From Flavobacterium aestivum (GTDB taxonomy: Bacteria > Bacteroidota > Bacteroidia > Flavobacteriales > Flavobacteriaceae), in the NCBI RefSeq assembly GCF_026870175.2, contig NZ_CP113977.2:2232001-2296000 (forward strand): a stretch of DNA of 64,000 nucleotides, read 5' to 3'. Positions 1 to 7,776 of this stretch are shown here, piece after piece. Below the pieces are notes generated by a model. That model was given only the letters and a program-made list of their open reading frames with translations, ran no database searches and was not told the DNA's origin. A program made the translations under genes and the position numbers. Every line of letters starts with the position of its first letter. Position 1 is the first letter of the stretch.

Positions 1-1035
1 CATACCGGCTAATAATGCAACTGGTAAAGGAATGACAACTGCCAAAGCACTCCCTAAAGTTGCTCCCACAAAAAATAGTGGAGTAACTTCGCCGCCTTTA
101 AATCCTGCTCCAAGTGTAAAACCGGTAAACAGTATTTTTAAAAGAAAATCATAAGGAGTATTAGGAATAGAAAAGGCATCAACAATCATGGGTACTCCTA
201 AACCAATATATTTTGTAGTACCAATAAAATATATTGTGATCGCTAGTATAATTCCGCCAATGAAAGGTCTTAATGGTGGATATTTTATAGTGTTAGAAAA
301 TGATTTTCCCCAAAAATGAGTGCTTCTGGAAAAAAGTAAGGCAGCAAATCCAAATAAAATACTGGCAATTAGAATCCAAAACAGATTGGTAAAAGTCATT
401 TCGGGTACCGAAGGAATGCTGTAATGGGTGTGTTTTATTTCCCAAAATTCAACAGTAAAATAGGCAATATAGGCAACAAAGAAAGAAAGAATACTACTTC
501 TGAAACTGATTTTGCTAAAAAGAACAATTTCTAAAGCGAATATAGCTCCTGCCAATGGTGTTCCAAAAACCGAAGCAAAACCAGCACTTATCCCCAGTAT
601 AATCAAAGTTCTTCTTTCGGATTTATCCAATTTGAAAATATCGGTACATAAATCAGCAATGGCACCTCCCATTTGTACAGCCGTACCTTCTCTACCTGCT
701 GATCCTCCAAAAAGATGTGTGATTAATGTGCCCAAAAGAACCAATGGGGCCATCATAAATGGAACTCTCTTGTCGGGTTTATTGTATTCTTCCAGTAATA
801 GATTATTCCCTTTTGCTATTTTGGAATCATAAAAAAAATAGAGATACCCAATAAGTAGACCTCCAAGGGGTAAGAACCAAATAATCCAATTATTTTGATT
901 TCTGAATTGGGTTACAAATTCTAATGATAATAAAAAAATGGCTGATGCGGACCCAGAAAAAATGCCTATCAAACTACAAATGAAAAACCATTTGAGCGTG
1001 ATAGGCATTAAATTTTTTATTTTTCCAAAGTTCAT
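1..1035 (-). CDS. CLC-family anion channel/antiporter (partial, possibly fluoride type)
   Basis: This is the N-terminal 345 residues of a multi-pass inner-membrane CLC transporter; the C-terminus lies beyond the left edge. The start is ATG at 1035. I see the second CLC signature as GREGTAVQ (residues 114-121, with the gating glutamate at 116) and the third as GAGFKGGEVTP (309-319), plus many hydrophobic segments. The first signature GSGIP is absent; the matching stretch reads AKGNNLLLEE (74-83). GREGT instead of GREGP and the loss of GSGIP recall the CLC-F fluoride/proton antiporter branch as I remember it, so fluoride export is an inference and chloride/proton exchange remains possible. It lies 64 bp downstream of the ridA-like gene on the same strand and could be co-transcribed. 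The family is certain; the ion is not. Confidence 0.87.
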   Translation of the reverse strand, partial: MNFGKIKNLMPITLKWFFICSLIGIFSGSASAIFLLSLEFVTQFRNQNNWIIWFLPLGGLLIGYLYFFYDSKIAKGNNLLLEEYNKPDKRVPFMMAPLVLLGTLITHLFGGSAGREGTAVQMGGAIADLCTDIFKLDKSERRTLIILGISAGFASVFGTPLAGAIFALEIVLFSKISFRSSILSFFVAYIAYFTVEFWEIKHTHYSIPSVPEMTFTNLFWILIASILFGFAALLFSRSTHFWGKSFSNTIKYPPLRPFIGGIILAITIYFIGTTKYIGLGVPMIVDAFSIPNTPYDFLLKILFTGFTLGAGFKGGEVTPLFFVGATLGSALAVVIPLPVALLAGM

Positions 1036-1099
1036 CAGATTCAATAATTAAGCGAGAAGTTTTTTTTGCTAAAGTATTACAATCTGTTTGAATTTAAAA

Positions 1100-1486
1100 T
1101 TATTTAGAAGCAATAGCAGTGAATTCGATTTCTACCAAATATTCAGGAGCAACCAATTGACTGATGCCGTAAAATCCTGTTGTTGGTTTGATGTCTTTAA
1201 AAAAAGAAGAATGAGCTCTTGCTACGTCCTCAAAAGTAGAAACATCTGTAGTGAAAATTCGAGTACGAATTACGTCTTGCATGCTTACATTAAGATCTTC
1301 CAGAACTTTTTCGACTCTTTCTAAAATGTTTAATGTTTGTGCGTAGGCATCATCTGCTTTTACTTTTTCACCATCGATTATGGCAACAGTACCAGATACT
1401 TCGATGATGTTTCCTATGCGAACCGCACGACAATATCCCATTTTATCTTCCCAAGGAGAGCCGCTTAAGATGTTTTCTCGTTTCAT
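1100..1486 (-). CDS. RidA/YjgF family protein (Rid paralogue lacking the catalytic arginine)
   Basis: A 128-residue cytosolic protein of the RidA (YjgF/YER057c/UK114) family, whose archetype hydrolyses reactive enamine/imine intermediates of PLP enzymes. The fold signature is clear, with an N-terminal segment ending in IIEVSGTVA and a C-terminal VEIEFTAIA strand. The stretch before the last strand reads KPTTGFYGISQL, where true RidA has an arginine-containing segment (E. coli Arg105); here that position appears to be threonine. This protein therefore probably belongs to another Rid subgroup without imine deaminase activity. Start ATG at 1486. It is followed on the same strand by the CLC gene. 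The family call is firm and the biochemical role is unknown. Confidence 0.88.
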   Translation of the reverse strand: MKRENILSGSPWEDKMGYCRAVRIGNIIEVSGTVAIIDGEKVKADDAYAQTLNILERVEKVLEDLNVSMQDVIRTRIFTTDVSTFEDVARAHSSFFKDIKPTTGFYGISQLVAPEYLVEIEFTAIASK

Positions 1487-1562
1487 TGAATTTGTTTTTT
1501 AATTTGTTAATAGCGATTTAATAAAAATTCCTGTTAAAGTTCGCAATTTATAAAAATTAGAA

Positions 1563-1596
1563 TTAAAAAAAAGACCTCTTTTATAGGAGAGGTCTT
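1563..1596 (-). terminator. Rho-independent terminator of the 1656-2231 gene
   Basis: A 9-bp perfect stem (1571-1579 with 1588-1596, core GACCTC/GAGGTC) is followed on the minus strand by a run of eight T. It lies 60 bp after the stop of the secreted protein gene transcribed toward it. Confidence 0.8.
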
Positions 1597-1655
1597 CAGG
1601 GGGGGGTATTTCATCTTTATATAACAAAATGGAGATGATATTTTAATTTCCTGTA

Positions 1656-2231
1656 TTAATTCATTTCTCGGAGTTCACCATAATATTTTTTTAGTTCGTC
1701 CGTATGGGATTTGTAAGAGCTGAGTTCTAATGCAACAAAATCGGGGTCAAAAGAGATGTTGGCTTTTAATCTCTTGATGGCAGCATTTTCTTTTTCAGCT
1801 ATTATTTTGTTGATTTTTTTGCTTTTGAATTCATTTGAAAGTTTACCGTAATCATAATCAACTTCAATAGCCGATTCTTTGGCCAGAAAATTATTTACAT
1901 CGGATCCTATTCCTGTAAATTGAATCGTTTCCCTGAAATTATTGGCATCCATAGTGATTTGTAAATCATATCCTTTTTTAAGATAAATTTTAAAATACTC
2001 CGTTCCGTCAAAAAGCAAATACAAACCGTCTTGTACAGATAAAGTATCTTTGAAATAGCCTTCGTTATTGATGTCGATTATTTGTACAGTATTATAGTCA
2101 GTATCTTTTATATAGAGATGATCCCAATTTCGGTTTTCTATTTTGGCTTGAAAAAGCACATCATTTTTGGTTTGTCCGCTTACATTCAGGAAAAAGAGTA
2201 CAGTATAAATGCTAAATATAAAAGTCTTCAT
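1656..2231 (-). CDS. Secreted hypothetical protein resembling the N-terminal domain of TlpA-like proteins (DUF4369-like)
   Basis: 191 residues beginning with a signal peptide (MKTFIFSIYTVLFFLNVSGQ), so probably periplasmic or outer-membrane associated. The first 110 residues are a beta-rich domain of the kind found in front of Bacteroidetes thioredoxin-like lipoproteins (DUF4369 style). The remainder is a lysine/glutamate-rich helical segment, and the protein ends at ELREMN before any thioredoxin fold; no CxxC is present. Compared with the 503-residue relative-type gene at 37238-38749 it looks like the front half only. The reading frame is intact with its own terminator, so it may be a genuine short form rather than a decayed gene. 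Function unknown. Confidence 0.7.
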   Translation of the reverse strand: MKTFIFSIYTVLFFLNVSGQTKNDVLFQAKIENRNWDHLYIKDTDYNTVQIIDINNEGYFKDTLSVQDGLYLLFDGTEYFKIYLKKGYDLQITMDANNFRETIQFTGIGSDVNNFLAKESAIEVDYDYGKLSNEFKSKKINKIIAEKENAAIKRLKANISFDPDFVALELSSYKSHTDELKKYYGELREMN

Positions 2232-2501
2232 TTTTAATTTTTAATTCAATTTATTTTTTTTCAAATCTATATTTTAAATTAGGACAAGCGAAATTAAGGG
2301 TGTGAAAAAAAAAGCATTAAATTGTTAAGGATTTGTGTAGATCCAAAAGCTTAGTTTTTTGATTGGATTTTTTTGTAGCTAAAAATTTAGAATATGTTAA
2401 CAAGCAATCGAAAATAAATTATGTTAGTTTTATGATTTTATAATATGTGTTTTTTTATTTTTGGAAATATTTAAAAATAGAGAAACAATTTTTTGAATAC
2501 T

Positions 2502-3182
2502 ATGAGGCATTTTTATTTTTTTATTTTTCTGATTGGTTTCATGACAAATAGTTATGCTCAATTTGAGTCGGGTAAAAAATTTAAGGCTATTCCGCCATCT
2601 AATACGACTCCTAAACCAGAAAAGAAAACAACGCCTCCGCCAACAGATGAATTTCCGGTAATTATACCCCCTAATGTTTATAAAAGCCCCGATATAATAA
2701 AACCAGCGCCAGATCCTGTGTCTTCTTATCCGGTAAGGAAACCAAGCGAGATTTCTATGATTCCTCAAAATCAGTTTATCAATCCGGGTGACGAAATAAG
2801 AGATAAATTGAATAGAAAAACAGATAGGCAAGAAGGAATAGAATACCGTAGGAATCAAAGTTTAGGAACCTATAAGACCCAATCCCTTTCGGCAAAAGTG
2901 ATGTATAGAGATGCCCAATCTGTAGATGGGGATTTAATACGTGTTTATTTGAACGGGAAGATAATTCAAACACAAGTATATTTAGACAGTAACTTTAAAG
3001 GATTTGAAATTACTTTGGAAAAAGGCTTTAATAAAATTGATTTTGAAGCTTTAAATCAAGGGGAATCCGGACCTAACACTGCAGAATTTAGGGTTTATGA
3101 TGATCAGGAAAAATTAGTTTCGGCTAGCGAATGGAACCTGGCAACCGGTTTTAAAGCATCTATTATCCTTGTAAAAGAATAG
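2502..3182 (+). CDS. Secreted protein with proline-rich linker, unknown function
   Basis: 226 residues from ATG 2502; an in-frame TTG nine bases upstream is a less likely start because the signal peptide (MRHFYFFIFLIGFMTNSYAQ) begins at the ATG. After the signal peptide comes a linker rich in Pro, Lys and Thr (about residues 30-80, including KKTTPPPTDE), then a folded C-terminal domain of about 110 residues that looks beta-sandwich-like. I do not recognise a named family. The linker suggests a spacer in the periplasm or cell envelope. It stands alone, followed by a strong terminator shared with the convergent lipoprotein gene. Confidence 0.7.
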   Translation: MRHFYFFIFLIGFMTNSYAQFESGKKFKAIPPSNTTPKPEKKTTPPPTDEFPVIIPPNVYKSPDIIKPAPDPVSSYPVRKPSEISMIPQNQFINPGDEIRDKLNRKTDRQEGIEYRRNQSLGTYKTQSLSAKVMYRDAQSVDGDLIRVYLNGKIIQTQVYLDSNFKGFEITLEKGFNKIDFEALNQGESGPNTAEFRVYDDQEKLVSASEWNLATGFKASIILVKE

Positions 3183-3202
3183 TTGTAACTATTTTAAAGC
3201 CG

Positions 3203-3247
3203 TTGGGTGCAATTTATTTTATATAAATTGCACCCAAAGGTTTTTTT
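3203..3247 (+). terminator. Strong terminator between convergent genes
   Basis: A perfect 14-bp stem (3203-3216 with 3224-3237) with a 7-nt loop is followed by seven T at 3241-3247. It serves the 2502-3182 gene and, with a weaker tail on the other strand, may also stop the convergent lipoprotein gene. Confidence 0.85.
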
Positions 3248-3256
3248 AATGAAATA

Positions 3257-3784
3257 TTAAAAAGGGTCAGCTGTGACTTTGAATTTCATATCAGCTTTTA
3301 CTGTTGTTTCTTGAGTAAGAGTTTCTTTTGTTACTACCTTGGTTCTAATTTTGTAGCTAGAAGCTTTGATGTATTTGTCTAATTTTTGTGATGTACAAGT
3401 TAGATTGATAGTGTTTGAGGTTGAGTTAATGTCATCCAAAAATGCTAATTCAATTTCATCATCTGCATTGGTAGAAATGTACATATGAACTGATTTTAGG
3501 AAGCTAAAAGTTTTATCAGCTGGATTTGTTATACTTAGTTTTAATTCTTGAAGTTTTACATCTTTAACTAAATTGACATTAGTATTGTTATTCTTGAATT
3601 CGGATGTAGAATTGGTTGTAACATCTGGTGTTGGTACTTCAAAAGGAGAATTAAAAGGTAGCCCACTATTTATTTTAAATGTAGTCTGATTAGAAATGGA
3701 GAATGTTAATAGTTTATCCACTTCATTGCATGATACTATGAATAAGGCTAAAAATGCTAAAACGATAACTGCTTTTGTTTTCAT
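3257..3784 (-). CDS. Hypothetical lipoprotein
   Basis: 175 residues. The N-terminus is a lipoprotein signal with lipobox FIVSCN and acylated Cys19, so the protein should be anchored in the inner or outer membrane. The mature part is rich in Thr, Ser and Asn and looks all-beta, with the stretch LKLSITNPADKTFSFLKSV typical of secreted beta-sandwich proteins. No catalytic motif is visible and I do not recognise a family. It is transcribed alone, divergent from guaA. Confidence 0.7.
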   Translation of the reverse strand: MKTKAVIVLAFLALFIVSCNEVDKLLTFSISNQTTFKINSGLPFNSPFEVPTPDVTTNSTSEFKNNNTNVNLVKDVKLQELKLSITNPADKTFSFLKSVHMYISTNADDEIELAFLDDINSTSNTINLTCTSQKLDKYIKASSYKIRTKVVTKETLTQETTVKADMKFKVTADPF

Positions 3785-4111
3785 AAACTGTAGGTTTTTT
3801 TAAAATAAGCTATATTTAAGTTTAAAAAAATAGCTTTGTTTTGGGTGTTATACTTGTTGCAAAAGTAGCATAAAAGTGATTTTAAGCAAATTTATCTATT
3901 CTAATTTTAAGGAATTAACTAAGTAAGACTGAGGAATAAAGGCTTTTATCAGATTGTTAAAAGCAAAAGCATTTTAATTTTAACTAAAAAAATGTACTAA
4001 AATATTTCGAATGTCAATAAGAGAAAACAGAATGACTTACTTCTTTAAAAAGAAATTAAAATTTTTCGAAATTCAATTTTTGAAATCAAAATATAAAAAG
4101 TATTTTTGCGC
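3785..4111. other. Intergenic region between the lipoprotein gene and guaA
   Basis: No gene is visible in this 327-bp AT-rich stretch. It contains the guaA promoter at its right end (4079-4108) and must contain the promoter of the leftward lipoprotein gene, which I could not place with confidence. Confidence 0.6.
4079..4108 (+). promoter_or_regulatory. guaA promoter (Bacteroidetes type)
   Basis: TTTG at 4079-4082, an 18-bp spacer and TATTTTTG at 4101-4108 match the Bacteroidetes sigma consensus TTTG-N19-TAnnTTTG. The guaA ATG begins only 3 bp after the -7 box, so transcription would start at or near the start codon. Confidence 0.75.
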
Positions 4112-5641
4112 ATGCAACACAACGTACTTATTTTAGATTTCGGATCGCAATATACTCAGCTTATTGCGCGTAGAGTTCGCGAATTAAATATATTCTGCGA
4201 AATTTTTCCTTACAATCATTTTCCGAGTGATTTATCAAGTTATAAAGCCGTAATTCTTGGAGGAAGTCCATTTTCTGTTCGTTCAGAGGATGCACCACAC
4301 CCTGATTTATCTCAAATTAGAGGAAAGCTGCCTATGTTAGCAGTTTGTTACGGAGCACAATACTTATCTCATTTTAGTGGTGGGGAAGTAGCAGCTTCGA
4401 ATACTAGAGAATATGGTAGAGCCAATTTGTCTTATATTAAGGAGAACGAAGTTTTCTTTGATGGTGTTTCAGAAAACAGTCAAGTTTGGATGAGTCATAG
4501 CGATAGTATTAAGGCTTTGCCAACCAATGGTGTAAAATTAGCCAGTACTCACGATGTAGAATTTGCTGCTTATAAAATAGAAGGAGAAACTACATATGCT
4601 ATTCAATATCACCCAGAAGTTTTTCACTCAACAGATGGAAAACAAATGTTGGAGAACTTTTTAGTAAAAATTGCAGACGTTCCTCAAAATTTCACACCAA
4701 ATGCTTTTGTTGAAGAAATGGTGGCTGAATTGAAAGAGAAAATCCAAGACGATAAAGTTGTTTTGGGACTTTCAGGAGGAGTAGACTCAACAGTAGCTGC
4801 TGTTTTATTGAATCAAGCTATTGGTAAAAACCTATATTGTATTTTTGTTAATAACGGATTGCTTCGTAAAGGCGAATTCGAGAATGTATTGAATCAATAC
4901 AAAGGAATGGGGCTAAACGTAAAAGGAGTAGATGCAGGAGATCGCTTTTTATCTGAATTAGCAGGAGTTAGTGATCCAGAAACCAAACGAAAAATCATTG
5001 GCCGTGTCTTTATCGAAGTATTTGATGATGAATCACATTTGCTCGAGGATGTAAAATGGTTGGCACAAGGAACTATTTACCCTGATGTAATTGAATCAGT
5101 TTCGGTAAAAGGTCCATCGGCAACAATTAAATCACACCATAATGTGGGTGGTTTGCCAGATTATATGAAATTAAAAATTGTTGAACCATTGCGTATGCTT
5201 TTCAAAGATGAAGTACGTAGAGTAGGGGCAACATTAGGAATAGATCCGGAATTATTAGGTAGACACCCTTTCCCGGGACCTGGGTTATCTATTAGAATTT
5301 TAGGAGACATTACGCCAGAGAAAGTGCAAATTTTACAAGATGTAGATAAAGTTTTTATCGACGGATTAAAATCTTGGGGATTGTATGATAAAGTTTGGCA
5401 GGCAGGAGCAATTTTGCTTCCTGTAAATAGCGTTGGAGTTATGGGTGATGAGCGTACATACGAGAAAGTGGTTGCACTTCGTGCTGTAGAATCTACAGAT
5501 GGAATGACTGCAGACTGGGTACACCTTCCTTATGATTTCTTAATGAAAGTGTCTAATGATATCATCAATAAAGTAAAAGGAGTTAATAGAGTAGTTTACG
5601 ATATTAGTTCAAAACCACCTGCAACAATTGAGTGGGAATAA
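4112..5641 (+). CDS. guaA: GMP synthase (glutamine-hydrolysing)
   Basis: Converts XMP, ATP and glutamine to GMP in the cytosol, the last step of guanine nucleotide synthesis. The 509 residues show the class I amidotransferase domain first (LDFGSQYTQ near residue 8, nucleophile Cys79 in AVCYGAQ, His167 and Glu169 in YHPE), then the ATP pyrophosphatase loop SGGVDS (221-226), then the C-terminal dimerisation domain ending in IEWE. The start is ATG 4112; the TTG at 4106 lies inside the promoter -7 box and is rejected. A single-gene transcript is likely, because a promoter precedes it and a hairpin terminator follows. Confidence 0.98.
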   Translation: MQHNVLILDFGSQYTQLIARRVRELNIFCEIFPYNHFPSDLSSYKAVILGGSPFSVRSEDAPHPDLSQIRGKLPMLAVCYGAQYLSHFSGGEVAASNTREYGRANLSYIKENEVFFDGVSENSQVWMSHSDSIKALPTNGVKLASTHDVEFAAYKIEGETTYAIQYHPEVFHSTDGKQMLENFLVKIADVPQNFTPNAFVEEMVAELKEKIQDDKVVLGLSGGVDSTVAAVLLNQAIGKNLYCIFVNNGLLRKGEFENVLNQYKGMGLNVKGVDAGDRFLSELAGVSDPETKRKIIGRVFIEVFDDESHLLEDVKWLAQGTIYPDVIESVSVKGPSATIKSHHNVGGLPDYMKLKIVEPLRMLFKDEVRRVGATLGIDPELLGRHPFPGPGLSIRILGDITPEKVQILQDVDKVFIDGLKSWGLYDKVWQAGAILLPVNSVGVMGDERTYEKVVALRAVESTDGMTADWVHLPYDFLMKVSNDIINKVKGVNRVVYDISSKPPATIEWE

Positions 5642-5655
5642 TATTATTTTTAATT

Positions 5656-5689
5656 TTAAGTCGTTACATTTGTAACGACTTAATTTTTT
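5656..5689 (+). terminator. guaA terminator
   Basis: A 10-bp stem (5658-5667 with 5672-5681, core AAGTCGTTAC) with a tetraloop is followed by AATTTTTT, 17 bp after the guaA stop codon. Confidence 0.78.
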
Positions 5690-5700
5690 AAACTGTATTT

Positions 5701-7602
5701 ATGAGAGATTTTTTAAGAGTTTTATTTTTTATTGGTTTTATTTCTAATGTTACTTTTGGTCAAGAATCCGCAACAAAACATACTGTTTTAAAAGGAGAAA
5801 CAATAACCCAAATTGCCCAAAAATACAAAACCTCTCCATCTGAAATTTATAGATTGAATCCGGAAACTCAAAATGGAATTGCTGAAAATCAAGTTATCTT
5901 AGTTCCGGAGTTAATTCAGAAACCTAAAAACTCAATCACTCATATTGTAGCACCAAAAGAAACTCTATTTGGTTTAGCGACTAAATACAATGTAAAAGTA
6001 GAAACGATTCAAAATGCCAATGCATCTGCACTTGTAAATGGTTTGCAAGTAGGACAAGAATTGGTAATCCCACAAGAATCAGATCAAAAAACTGAAACTT
6101 CAGTAGCAAAAACAAAACATACAGTTATTGCAAAGGAATCCTTGTTTAGTATTGCAAGGCTTTATAATGTTTCTGTAGAAGACTTAGATAAAGCAAATAC
6201 AGAAATCATTAAAAATGGTTTGCAAGTAGGTCAGGAAATAAATATTCCAAATAAAAAGAAAACACTAGACGGTAGAGTGAGGGTTATAAATGCCGAAACT
6301 GTTTTCTATACCGTGCAATCTAAAGAAACTAAGTATTCTATCGCAAAAAAGTTTGGTATAACCATAGAGCAATTAGAATCACAAAATCCTGAAATCGTAA
6401 ACGGATTGATAGAAGGAAATAAATTGGCAATAAATGTTAAGGAAGTAAAGCCAACGAATGAAAACGAAGAGTTGATGCTGGCTTTGGCTGAAAAACAAGT
6501 TGTTGTTGAGAAAACGAAAGCCAATACACAAGAAATCAAAACCCTGAAAGAGAAATTAGCTTTACAAGACCAGATCAATCAAAAGGTTATCAAAGTGAAT
6601 GGTCTTTTGGTCGACTTAAAGGAAATTGAAAACACAAAAGAAGGCTCTGCAGAAAAACTAAAATTAGTTATAGAAGCCAATAAAAATATTCAAGAAATTC
6701 TTTTGGTTAAACTGGATTCATTGGTAAGTACAATGAATGAAGATTTAATGCAATTGAAAAAAACTGAATTAGTTGATTTAGACGAATCCATTCGCTTGCA
6801 AAAAATATCGAATGAAAATATTAATAAAACCAACGAACTTTCACATCAGTTAAAAAAACAATTAGCTGATAACAGGAAAGCCTATTCTGGTTTAATGGAT
6901 AAAGCAGAGCGAATTGTAGTAGAAGAAAATCAAGAATATAAGAAAAGCATTCGTGATAACAGTAAAGCAAAGCCAACAGAAGCAAAAGCAGTAAAATTGA
7001 CTCCTGTGGATTTGAAAAATATGGAAATGGAGCAACGTGTTCGAGATTTAAAGAACATGAGGCTAATCACAAAACTGGATTCATTAAACAATGAAAGTAA
7101 ATCAGAGTTGAGATTGCATATAAGTAAGGCAACTTTTTATAGCAAACAAGCTAGAAATATTGATGATAATCTGGCAAAAGTAAAAATACAAAACTATCAA
7201 AACAAAGCCTATGAAACTCAGACAAAGGCTAAAAGTGGTGTAGCTGCCAAATCTCTAACCTTAGATCAAATCAAAAAAGAATTAGCGAAACAGCCTGCTA
7301 AAGTAAAAGGGATTAAAATAGAAACGTTGGATAATCTCAAAGAAGTCAAAGCTGGGTATTATGTCGTTTTGGGAGTGTATCAGGATGCAAAAGAAAGGGA
7401 TGCTCTTATTATGAAATTGACAGATTCAGGATCTTTGAACGCCAATTTCTTTTATAATCTCAATGTCTTATCCTATGATGTGTATTCTAATTATTTTTCA
7501 TCAAAAGAGGAAGCAGTTTATGAATGCATTCAAAAACAAGGAAAACCACTTTTTGGAAAAATGACAGTTGTAAACGTGCTAAACGGAAATGATATTAAGT
7601 AA
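5701..7602 (+). CDS. Exported protein with four LysM domains, coiled coil and SPOR-like C-terminus
   Basis: 633 residues with a signal peptide (cleaved near residue 20). Four LysM repeats follow at about 27-70, 80-124, 139-183 and 201-246; LysM binds GlcNAc-containing glycans, so the protein should sit on peptidoglycan. Residues about 255-540 are charged and Lys/Glu/Leu-rich, consistent with a long coiled coil. The last 80 residues (from GYYVVLGVYQDAKE) resemble the start of a SPOR domain, another peptidoglycan-binding fold, although I cannot confirm that. The neighbour downstream is a second four-LysM protein, which suggests a paired envelope role. No hydrolase motif is visible, so this looks like a scaffold rather than an enzyme. 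Confidence 0.85.
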   Translation: MRDFLRVLFFIGFISNVTFGQESATKHTVLKGETITQIAQKYKTSPSEIYRLNPETQNGIAENQVILVPELIQKPKNSITHIVAPKETLFGLATKYNVKVETIQNANASALVNGLQVGQELVIPQESDQKTETSVAKTKHTVIAKESLFSIARLYNVSVEDLDKANTEIIKNGLQVGQEINIPNKKKTLDGRVRVINAETVFYTVQSKETKYSIAKKFGITIEQLESQNPEIVNGLIEGNKLAINVKEVKPTNENEELMLALAEKQVVVEKTKANTQEIKTLKEKLALQDQINQKVIKVNGLLVDLKEIENTKEGSAEKLKLVIEANKNIQEILLVKLDSLVSTMNEDLMQLKKTELVDLDESIRLQKISNENINKTNELSHQLKKQLADNRKAYSGLMDKAERIVVEENQEYKKSIRDNSKAKPTEAKAVKLTPVDLKNMEMEQRVRDLKNMRLITKLDSLNNESKSELRLHISKATFYSKQARNIDDNLAKVKIQNYQNKAYETQTKAKSGVAAKSLTLDQIKKELAKQPAKVKGIKIETLDNLKEVKAGYYVVLGVYQDAKERDALIMKLTDSGSLNANFFYNLNVLSYDVYSNYFSSKEEAVYECIQKQGKPLFGKMTVVNVLNGNDIK

Positions 7603-7619
7603 TAATTAACAGGCTAAGG

Positions 7620-7652
7620 AGATACTATTGTAAACAACAGTAGTATTTTTGC
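7620..7652 (+). terminator. Terminator after the first LysM gene
   Basis: ATACTATTGT pairs with ACAGTAGTAT (10 bp including one G-U) around a short A-rich loop and is followed by five T. It lies about 20 bp downstream of the stop codon at 7602. Confidence 0.65.
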
Positions 7653-7692
7653 TAAAATTCCAAAAATATAAATATAATTAACCTAGTGTAAA

Positions 7693-7721
7693 ATCGTTAT
7701 TGTTCTAAAAAGAATAACGAT
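7693..7721. repeat. Hairpin upstream of the LysM-PBP1 gene
   Basis: ATCGTTATT at 7693-7701 pairs perfectly with AATAACGAT at 7713-7721 around an 11-nt loop. It lies about 55 bp before the start codon and lacks a T tract, so it is more likely a 5' leader structure or operator than a terminator. Confidence 0.45.
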
Positions 7722-7776
7722 ATGACTCGTCCTGATTTTATTGGGAGTGTTTAAAAAAAAACAATATTATTTACGT

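Noticed and set aside
1036..1099. Possible fluoride riboswitch before the CLC gene
   Set aside because: The 64 bp are AT-rich with no conserved riboswitch motif that I can see.
1088..1324. Plus-strand open frame over the RidA gene
   Set aside because: It is antisense to a clear RidA-family gene and has no family resemblance.
2430..2858. 142-codon open frame opposite the proline-rich secreted protein gene
   Set aside because: It is antisense to a gene with a good signal peptide, has an Arg/Phe/Trp-rich composition typical of a shadow frame, and resembles no protein family.
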